Positions 1-5,020 of a DNA stretch of 5,261 bases are shown piece by piece. The translations under genes and the position numbers were made by a program. The stretch's first letter is position 1, and each line of letters starts with the position of its first letter. Source of the DNA: an uncultured Labedella sp. (GTDB lineage Bacteria; Actinomycetota; Actinomycetes; Actinomycetales; Microbacteriaceae). Location of the stretch: positions 1 through 5,261 of the forward strand of contig CAKTZW010000177.1 in assembly GCA_934636065.1 (NCBI GenBank), read 5' to 3'. Under the pieces are notes generated by a model. That model had not been told where the DNA came from. It worked only from the letters and a program-made list of their open reading frames with translations, and made no database searches.

Positions 1-1
1 G

Positions 2-892
2 TTCTGGAATGTGGCGCACAACGTGGGGGGTGCCGGCGCCGGTGGTCTCGCCGGCCTCGCTCTCGCCGTCTCCGGCGGCGCGTGGCAGTCGGTGTTCTGG
101 TTCCCGGCCGTCGTCTGCCTCGTGATCGCCGTCGTCGCCGTGCTCCTGCTGCGCGACACACCGGAGTCGGAGGGCCTCCCGCCCATCGAGGAGTACCGCG
201 ACGATCCCGCACCCGTCGAGGTGGCGACGGCGGAGGGCTCCGTCTGGGACACGGTACGCACACACGTGCTCACGAACCGAACGATGGTGAACCTCGCCCT
301 CGCGAACGTCTTCGTCTACACGCTCCGCTACGGCGTGCTCGTGTGGGCGCCCGTCTATCTCGCCGAGGTTCGCGGCGCGAGCCTCGGCGAGGGGATCGCG
401 GGCTTCTCGCTCTTCGAGCTCGCCGGCATCCCCGGGACCATCCTGTGCGGCTACATCAGCGACCGGGTGTTCCGCGGGCGTCGTTCACCTGCGGGCATCG
501 CCTTCCTCGCTGCCGTGGGCATCGCGGTCGCGGTCTACTGGCTGTCACCGGGCGACGGTCCGCTCTGGGTGTCGCTGGCGGCCCTCGTCGCCATCGGGGG
601 ACTCATCTACGGTCCCGTGATGCTGATCGGGCTGCAGGCGCTCGACCTCTCGCCCCGCAACGTCGCCGGGACAGCGGCGGGTTTCACGGGTCTCTTCGGG
701 TACGTGCTCGGTGCGACGCTCGCCTCGACGGGCATCGGTGTCGCCGTGCACATCCTCGGGTGGGACTGGACCTTCGCCCTCATTCTCGTCTGCGTCGCGC
801 TCGGCATCGCGCTCACCGCCGTCGTCGGTCGCGACGAGCGGGCGCTGCGTGCGGCGCGGGCCGCGCGCATCGAGGCGAGTCGGCGCGCCTGA
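2..892 (+). CDS. glpT: Glycerol-3-phosphate transporter GlpT (OPA family MFS), 5'-truncated by the window edge
   Basis: A polytopic inner-membrane antiporter expected to take up sn-glycerol-3-phosphate in exchange for phosphate. 296 residues are visible and the frame is open to the left edge; E. coli GlpT is about 450 residues, so roughly the first 155 are missing. Counting from the first visible codon, OPA/GlpT signatures are WNVAHNVGG (2-10), RDTPESEGLPPIEEYRDD (51-68) at the end of the central loop, LRYG (108-111, whose Arg109 matches the substrate-binding arginine of GlpT helix 7), AGIPGT (141-146), GPVMLIG (204-210) and GTAAGFTGLFGY (223-234). About seven hydrophobic helices remain, and the tail is basic and cytoplasmic (residues 277-296). 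The central-loop and helix-7 motifs match GlpT better than the hexose-phosphate carrier UhpT, but organophosphate specificity is inferred. An internal GTG at 11 is not the true start. The gene converges on the molybdoenzyme operon with 24 nt between the stop codons and looks functionally unrelated to it. Confidence 0.93.
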   Translation, partial: FWNVAHNVGGAGAGGLAGLALAVSGGAWQSVFWFPAVVCLVIAVVAVLLLRDTPESEGLPPIEEYRDDPAPVEVATAEGSVWDTVRTHVLTNRTMVNLALANVFVYTLRYGVLVWAPVYLAEVRGASLGEGIAGFSLFELAGIPGTILCGYISDRVFRGRRSPAGIAFLAAVGIAVAVYWLSPGDGPLWVSLAALVAIGGLIYGPVMLIGLQALDLSPRNVAGTAAGFTGLFGYVLGATLASTGIGVAVHILGWDWTFALILVCVALGIALTAVVGRDERALRAARAARIEASRRA

Positions 893-923
893 GCGGCCGG
901 GTCGACGGTGCGTCGCTCAGGCG
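886..923. terminator. Inverted repeat spanning both convergent stop codons, likely bidirectional terminator
   Basis: CGCCTGAGCG (886-895) and its exact reverse complement CGCTCAGGCG (914-923) form a perfect 10-bp stem around an 18-nt loop. The left arm contains the glpT stop codon (890-892) and the right arm contains the stop codon of the opposite-strand DUF6510 gene (917-919). There is no T-run on either side, so it is not a textbook intrinsic terminator. T-less hairpins between convergent genes are common in high-GC actinobacteria. The repeat is seen directly; termination is inferred from its position. Confidence 0.55.
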
Positions 924-1198
924 TTCGGCGTCTCGCGCTCCACGCTGAGGGTCGTGACGCCGGCGAAGCGCACGACGGTGCGGTCGGGGGTCTCGACGAG
1001 CGTGAGGAGGACGTCGTCGCACGCGCGGCACCGCACGACCGACCCGTGGGCGAGCCCGTCCGTGCCGTAGACCATCTCCGATGCGAGTGAGGTCGTGTCC
1101 CCGCAGCCGCCGCAGCAGCACACGGCCGTCGTCATGTCGGTGCGGAAGACCTCGGAGAGCGGCCCGGCGAGAGCATTCCCGTCGACGTGACTGGCCAT
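917..1198 (-). CDS. Small DUF6510-type protein with two CxxC knuckles
   Basis: A 93-residue protein of unknown function. I recognise it as DUF6510-like from its overall sequence and its position beside a Moco oxidoreductase and a flavin reductase. It has no signal peptide or membrane segment. A CCCGGC cluster (residues 27-32, containing C29-x-x-C32-G) and C57-x-x-C60 look like two knuckles of a zinc ribbon or rubredoxin-type metal site. The C-terminal third is predicted beta-rich (VVRFAGVTTLSV). The ATG at 1198 is chosen because GGAGGT lies 5 nt upstream; the frame is open further up, to 1297, but that would overlap the reductase gene by almost 100 nt. Only 2 nt separate it from the reductase stop, so co-transcription and translational coupling are very likely. 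Metal identity and role are unknown; an electron carrier or a structural zinc protein would both fit. Confidence 0.85.
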   Translation of the reverse strand: MASHVDGNALAGPLSEVFRTDMTTAVCCCGGCGDTTSLASEMVYGTDGLAHGSVVRCRACDDVLLTLVETPDRTVVRFAGVTTLSVERETPNA

Positions 1199-1200
1199 GG

Positions 1201-1914
1201 TCAACCTCCGAACCGTTCGGTCTTGACGGACTGCGGTTCGTGACCGAGGTCGACGAGCCAGCGGGCGACGACTTCGACGAACGCGGTCGGCCCGCACACG
1301 AAGACGCCGGGCGCGTCGGCTGCGGGGATGGTCGCCGACGCGATGACGTCCGCGGTGACGCGCCCCGCGGGGACCGGCCAGTCGGCCGGCGTCTCGCGTG
1401 TGTAGACGTAGTCGACGCGGAACAGGTCGGACTCGAGGGCGGCGAGCTCGTCCGCGAAGAAGCGGTCCGCCGGGGTGCGCACCGAGTACAGCAGGCGGAA
1501 GGGAGTCGTGCTGCCGGAAGCGGCGTGCTCACGCGCCATGGCGATGAGGGGCACGATGCCCGAGCCCCCGGCGATGAGCTGGATCGGCCGGGTGTCATCG
1601 GGGGTCCAGACGAACCAGCGGCCGAGCGGCCCCTTCACCTCGAGCTGATCGCCGGGCAGCAGCTCGTCGACGAGGTAGGGCGAGACCTCGCCCGTGGGGA
1701 ACCGGTCGACGGCGAGCTGCACGCTCTCGCCGTCGCCCGCGCTCGCGATCGAGTACGACCGCACGGCCTGGTAGCCGTCGGGTGCGGTGAGGCGCAGATC
1801 GAGGTGCTGTCCGGCGAGGTTGCCGGGCCAGCCGTCGACGGCGATCATGATGCTGCGTCCCGTCGGGGTCTCCGTGCGCGTGTCCGTGACCGTGCCGACC
1901 TTCCAGTCCGTCAC
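1201..1914 (-). CDS. FAD/NAD(P)-binding reductase of the ferredoxin-NADP reductase family
   Basis: A 237-residue flavoprotein reductase expected to move electrons between NAD(P)H and a redox partner in the cytoplasm. An N-terminal FAD-binding beta barrel (about residues 1-105) carries RSYS (52-55), the flavin-contacting RxYS motif, and GPLGRW (95-100). A nucleotide-binding domain follows, with GGSGIVP (116-122) and CGPTAF (207-212), the CGPxxF motif of this family. The protein ends in TERFGG, where the family typically places residues near the flavin. There is no plant-type [2Fe-2S] domain at either end, so it needs a separate partner. It starts with GTG at 1914; AGGA lies only 3 nt upstream, a weak and close ribosome site. 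The gene follows the soluble molybdoenzyme after 25 nt and precedes the CxxC protein by 2 nt, so one of these is the obvious candidate partner. The name ferredoxin reductase is a family label, not a demonstrated activity. Confidence 0.9.
   Translation of the reverse strand: MTDWKVGTVTDTRTETPTGRSIMIAVDGWPGNLAGQHLDLRLTAPDGYQAVRSYSIASAGDGESVQLAVDRFPTGEVSPYLVDELLPGDQLEVKGPLGRWFVWTPDDTRPIQLIAGGSGIVPLIAMAREHAASGSTTPFRLLYSVRTPADRFFADELAALESDLFRVDYVYTRETPADWPVPAGRVTADVIASATIPAADAPGVFVCGPTAFVEVVARWLVDLGHEPQSVKTERFGG
1204..1209 (-). promoter_or_regulatory. Strong Shine-Dalgarno site inside the end of the reductase gene
   Basis: On the minus strand GGAGGT lies 5 nt before the ATG at 1198. It is formed by the two final glycine codons (GGA GGT) of the upstream reductase, directly followed by that gene's TGA. 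It fixes the DUF6510 start and suggests that ribosomes finishing the reductase reinitiate on the small gene. Confidence 0.8.
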
Positions 1915-1939
1915 CGGTCCTGCGCCTGTGCGTGCGCGC

Positions 1940-2533
1940 TCACCAGTATCGCTGCTCCTGCCACGGGTCGCCGTAGGTGTGATAGCCGTTCTGCTCCCAG
2001 AAACCCGGCTCGTCGTCCTCCATCATGACGAGGCCGCGCACCCACTTCGCGCTCTTCCAGAAGTAGAGGTGCGGGACGAGGAGACGAGCCGGACCGCCGT
2101 GCTCGGGGTCGAGGTCCTCGCCGTCGAACTCGTAGGCGATCCACGCCTTGCCGTCGAGCAGGTCCTCGAGCGGCAGGTTCGTCGTGTAGCCGCCGTACGA
2201 GTGGGCCATGACGTAGTCGTTGGTCGACTCGACGTTCTCGAACAGCGTGTCGAGGGAGACACCGCGCCACGACGTGCCGAGCTTCGACCACCGCGTCACG
2301 CAGTGGATGTCGGTCGAGATCAGCTCGGAGGGCAGCGCGCGGAACTCCGCCCAGTCCCACCGGTGCTGGTCGCCCGTCTCGGTACGGATGGTGAACTCCC
2401 ACTCGTCCGTGTCGATCCGGGGCGTCGGGCCGGCGGACAGCACGGGGAAGTCCTCGGTGAGGAACTGCCCGGGCGGCAGCTCAGGGGCGCTCTCGCGAGC
2501 ACGACCTCCGAACCCACGACTGAACACGGCCAT
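1940..2533 (-). CDS. Soluble sulfite-oxidase-fold molybdopterin oxidoreductase (YedY/MsrP-like)
   Basis: A 197-residue protein of the oxidoreductase molybdopterin-binding family, without a signal peptide, membrane helix, haem domain or C-terminal dimerisation domain. HCVTRWSKLG (77-86) supplies Cys78, the expected thiolate ligand of molybdenum; the CVxxWS context resembles the catalytic subunit MsrP (YedY) more than true sulfite oxidases. Further family motifs are WRGVSL (89-94), HSYGGYTTNLPLEDL (111-125) and the cofactor-binding stretch GGPARLLVPHLYFWKSAKWV (146-165). The N-terminus (MAVFSRGFGG) has no twin-arginine signal, so it probably acts in the cytoplasm, unlike MsrP. The ATG at 2533 has AAAGGGG 5 nt upstream. 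The flavin reductase and CxxC protein just downstream probably supply or accept electrons. Substrate is unknown; S- or N-oxide reduction is possible but cannot be read from the sequence. Confidence 0.9.
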   Translation of the reverse strand: MAVFSRGFGGRARESAPELPPGQFLTEDFPVLSAGPTPRIDTDEWEFTIRTETGDQHRWDWAEFRALPSELISTDIHCVTRWSKLGTSWRGVSLDTLFENVESTNDYVMAHSYGGYTTNLPLEDLLDGKAWIAYEFDGEDLDPEHGGPARLLVPHLYFWKSAKWVRGLVMMEDDEPGFWEQNGYHTYGDPWQEQRYW

Positions 2534-2538
2534 GTCGA

Positions 2539-2545
2539 CCCCTTT
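2539..2545 (-). promoter_or_regulatory. Ribosome binding site of the soluble molybdoenzyme
   Basis: AAAGGGG on the minus strand lies 5 nt before the ATG at 2533. It is a purine-rich Shine-Dalgarno-like site that supports this start. An internal SD in the 69-nt gap after the membrane molybdoenzyme gene is compatible with either a shared transcript or a separate promoter. Confidence 0.6.
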
Positions 2546-2549
2546 CGCT

Positions 2550-2573
2550 CGAGGCTCATCGTACTGAGCGTCG
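2550..2573 (-). terminator. Imperfect hairpin between the two molybdoenzyme genes
   Basis: The stem is 8 bp with one mismatch: CGAGGCTCA (2550-2558) pairs with TGAGCGTCG (2565-2573) across a 6-nt loop. It lies in the 69-nt gap between the membrane and soluble molybdoenzyme genes. There is no T-run. It could attenuate read-through or stabilise an upstream mRNA end. It overlaps a poor -10-like TACGAT (2558-2563, minus strand) that lacks a credible -35. The hairpin is weak and may be chance. Confidence 0.22.
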
Positions 2574-2602
2574 GGGCACGATGGATACAGCGCGGAGGCG
2601 AC

Positions 2603-4228
2603 TCAGGACACGGTCACGTCGATCGTGTGCCAGCCCTCCGCGCCGTCCGGCACGACGGGGATCTCGCGCTCGCCCTGCGTCGTCCCCGACCTGTCGGTCG
2701 CGCGCACCTGGAGCGTGTGCCGGCCCGGCGTCGCGTCCCAGTGCAGGCTCCACTGCACCCACGTGTCCGCGGAGATGGGCGTCGCGAGCCGGGCCTCCGC
2801 CCACCCACCGCCGTCGATGCGGACCTCGACGCGTTCGATCCCCGTGTGCTGCGCCCAGGCGACCCCCGCGACGACGACGCGGCCGGCGTTCGCGGGAACG
2901 TCGATGCGGGACTGGGTCTTCACAGGCCCCTCGGCCGACCAGCCCCGGTCCGTCCAGTAGGCCGTGGCCGCGGAGAAGCGGGTGAGCTCGAGCGACACGA
3001 CCCACTTCGTCGCGGAGACGTAGCCGTAGAGGCCCGGGACGACGAGGCGGGCGGGGAAGCCGTGCTCGAGGGGAAGCGGTTGCCCGTTCATCCCCACCGC
3101 GAGCAGGGCGTCGCGATCCTCCTCCTGCAGGACGGAGAGGGGCGTGCCCGCGGTGAAGCCGTCGATGCTGCGCGAGAGCACCATGTCGGCGCCCTCGCGC
3201 GGCCGCGCGCGGGCGAGCAGCTCGCGCAGGGGGTAGCCGAGCCACACCGCGTTGCCGATGAGGTCGCCGCCGACCTCGTTCGACACGCACGCGAGCGTCA
3301 CGACGCTCTCCTGCAGCGGCAGGTCGAGGAGCTCATCGAAGGACAGCTCGAACTCCTCCTCGACCTCGCCGAAGACCCGCAGCGACCACGTCGTGGGGTC
3401 GATGCTCGGCACCTGGAGCGCGGTGTCGATGCGGTAGAAGTCGGCGTTCGGGGTGATCACGGGGGAGAGCCCGTCGACTCCGAGATCGGCTCCCGTCGGG
3501 ATCGGCGCGGCCGCCGTCGCCGGCGTCGGAAGAGTGAGGGCGCGTCGAGCGGCGTCAGCGGCGGCCGCGGCGGCGTTCGCCACCCGCGCGCCGACGCCCA
3601 CGAGGACAGCGCCGATCGCGGCGGCGCCCGTGAAGACGAGGAAACGGCGCCGATCGACTGTGGTCTCGGTGAGGGAGGGGTCCGGAGCGCCGTCCCCGCC
3701 GGGTCGGCGTCCCGATCCGATCCACGCGCGCAACCGCTCCGAACCGGTGCGGAGGACCAGTACGCCGACGATGACGCCCGCGACGGTGGGAGTCGCCCAC
3801 AGACCGGTCGCCCCCGATCGCGTCGTGGCGGCGATGACGGACACGCCGCCGACGGCGGCGAGCACGAGGGTTCCCCACGGGGAGCGGCGCCACTCGAGCA
3901 CTCCGGCCACGACGGCGAGAGCGGCGACGAGGACGGCGAGAGCCAGGAGGAGGACGAGCTTGTCATTCGTTCCGAAGAGGGCGATCACGAGGTCCTTGAC
4001 CCACTCGGGAACCAGATCGATCACGAGGGAGCCGACGGCGAGCAACGGGCTCGACGCAGGATCCACCACGAGAGCGACGAGCTCGGCGATCGCGAGGGTC
4101 ACGACGGCGCTCAGGACGCCGACGGCACCGGCCAGCGGAGCGGGTCGCGATGGTGCCCCCACAGCGGTCGGGGGGCGCGACGGGGCGTCACCCGGGTCCG
4201 TCCTCTGCTCCGGGATGCGTGTCGACAT
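2603..4228 (-). CDS. Membrane-anchored sulfite-oxidase-fold molybdoenzyme with internal Tat motif
   Basis: A 541-residue membrane protein whose Moco domain should face outside the cell membrane. Five hydrophobic helices are visible at about residues 31-55, 89-112, 118-135, 143-160 and 196-214. Basic loops (EWRR near 112-115, and 160-195) fit an N-in, C-out topology. Immediately before helix 5 is VDRRRFLVF, a twin-arginine-like RRxFL motif (Arg193-Arg194), followed by an alanine-rich linker. The Moco domain (about 245-420) has TLACVSNE with Cys314 as the molybdenum ligand and GFPARLVVPGLYGYVSATKWV (390-410). A C-terminal beta-sandwich like the sulfite oxidase dimerisation domain (about 431-541) completes it. 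No haem or iron-sulfur motif is present. Start choice: the ATG at 4228 lies 7 nt after TAGCAT, fitting a leaderless transcript; an ATG at 4237 adds three residues but overlaps that hexamer, and neither start has a Shine-Dalgarno site. The substrate and electron partner are unknown. The gene diverges from moaA. Confidence 0.9.
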   Translation of the reverse strand: MSTRIPEQRTDPGDAPSRPPTAVGAPSRPAPLAGAVGVLSAVVTLAIAELVALVVDPASSPLLAVGSLVIDLVPEWVKDLVIALFGTNDKLVLLLALAVLVAALAVVAGVLEWRRSPWGTLVLAAVGGVSVIAATTRSGATGLWATPTVAGVIVGVLVLRTGSERLRAWIGSGRRPGGDGAPDPSLTETTVDRRRFLVFTGAAAIGAVLVGVGARVANAAAAAADAARRALTLPTPATAAAPIPTGADLGVDGLSPVITPNADFYRIDTALQVPSIDPTTWSLRVFGEVEEEFELSFDELLDLPLQESVVTLACVSNEVGGDLIGNAVWLGYPLRELLARARPREGADMVLSRSIDGFTAGTPLSVLQEEDRDALLAVGMNGQPLPLEHGFPARLVVPGLYGYVSATKWVVSLELTRFSAATAYWTDRGWSAEGPVKTQSRIDVPANAGRVVVAGVAWAQHTGIERVEVRIDGGGWAEARLATPISADTWVQWSLHWDATPGRHTLQVRATDRSGTTQGEREIPVVPDGAEGWHTIDVTVS

Positions 4229-4235
4229 GGCGGTC

Positions 4236-4241
4236 ATGCTA
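4236..4241 (-). promoter_or_regulatory. Candidate -10 element for a leaderless molybdoenzyme transcript
   Basis: TAGCAT on the minus strand fits the actinobacterial TANNNT -10 pattern and ends 7 nt before the ATG at 4228, so transcription could begin at or next to the start codon. No convincing -35 is visible 16-19 nt upstream. This is supported by the lack of a Shine-Dalgarno site and by a mirror-image arrangement at moaA. Confidence 0.4.
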
Positions 4242-4284
4242 GTCCGCGGCGCTGGGACCGGACCCCACGGGCCCCGGCGGTGAC

Positions 4285-4290
4285 TAGGGT
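4285..4290 (+). promoter_or_regulatory. Candidate -10 element for a leaderless moaA transcript
   Basis: TAGGGT fits TANNNT and ends 6 nt before the moaA ATG at 4297, the distance expected if the start codon is the first transcribed base. No TTGACA-like -35 is present. A competing reading is that GGTGA (4288-4292) acts as a short Shine-Dalgarno site 4 nt before the ATG, which would need a promoter further upstream in the divergent gap. Confidence 0.42.
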
Positions 4291-4296
4291 GAAGCC

Positions 4297-5020
4297 ATGA
4301 CGAGTATCGCGCTCGGTCTCCCGGGAGTACGGCGCGCGCCCGAGGTGCGCCCGGACACGACGGGACGTCCGGAGACGGACGCCCTCGTCGACCGCTTCGG
4401 CCGGATCGCCCGGGATCTCCGGGTCTCGATCACCGAGAAGTGCTCTTTGCGGTGCACGTACTGCATGCCCGAGCAGGGGCTGCCCGCGATCGCTCGCGAG
4501 GACCTCCTCACGGCGGACGAGATCGCGCGGCTCGTGGGCATCGCCGCTCGCGACCTCGGCGTGCGCGACGTCCGCTTCACCGGGGGTGAGCCGCTCATGC
4601 GGGCCGATCTCGCGGAGATCCTCGCGAAGAGCGCGGCCGTCGCGCAGGGGGCGTCGATCTCCCTCACGACGAACGGGATCGGACTCGACAAGCGGATCGA
4701 TGAGCTCGTCGCGGCCGGATTGACCCGGGTGAACATCTCCCTCGACACCGTCGACCGCGACCACTTCGCGCGACTGACGCGGCGCGATCGGCTCCCGGCC
4801 GTGTTCGTGGGCATCGAGGCGGCGAAGCGAGCGGGACTCACTCCGCTCAAGATCAACGCCGTGCTGATGCGGGACACGCTCGCCGGTGCCGCCGACCTGC
4901 TCGCGTGGGCGCTCGCGAACGGCGTGCGGCTGCGCTTCATCGAGCAGATGCCGCTCGACGCCCAGCACTCCTGGGACCGCGCGCTCATGGTGTCGCAGGC
5001 CGAGATCCTCGATCGGATGG
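4297..5020 (+). CDS. moaA: GTP 3',8-cyclase MoaA, N-terminal part, C-terminus replaced at a chimeric junction
   Basis: A radical SAM enzyme that starts molybdenum cofactor synthesis by converting GTP to 3',8-cyclo-7,8-dihydro-GTP in the cytoplasm. CSLRCTYC (49-56) is the CxxxCxxC that binds the SAM [4Fe-4S] cluster. TGGEPL (95-100), TTNG (124-127), NISLDT (146-151) and RFIEQMPLD (213-221) follow in normal MoaA order and spacing. The ATG at 4297 gives the short variable N-terminus usual before this domain. After about residue 240 (AEILDRM) the MoaA homology stops. The C-terminal part with the three cysteines of the second, GTP-binding [4Fe-4S] cluster and the terminal Gly-Gly is absent from the window, and a UvsE-like sequence continues in the same frame without a stop. 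As written, the product could not be a working MoaA. The right end given here is approximate, about 10-15 nt either way. Its position beside two Moco enzymes fits its role. Confidence 0.9.

Noticed and set aside
917..1297. A longer DUF6510 gene starting at 1297
   Set aside because: The extra 33 residues are arginine-rich, overlap the reductase gene and lack a ribosome site, whereas the ATG at 1198 has GGAGGT 5 nt upstream.
2558..2590. A promoter for the soluble molybdoenzyme with -10 TACGAT (2558-2563, minus strand)
   Set aside because: Only four of six -10 bases match, no -35 is present at 16-18 nt, and the site falls inside a weak hairpin.
4242..4284. A regulator or molybdate-responsive operator, or a Moco riboswitch, in the divergent gap
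   Set aside because: The stretch is only about 43 bp and G/C-rich. I see no clean palindrome, and it is far too short for a Moco riboswitch.
1787..4300. An 837-codon open plus-strand frame across the reductase and both molybdoenzyme genes
   Set aside because: It lies antisense to three clearly homologous genes, is Arg-, Gly- and Asp-rich with no recognisable domain, and is the usual shadow frame produced by G/C-biased third positions.
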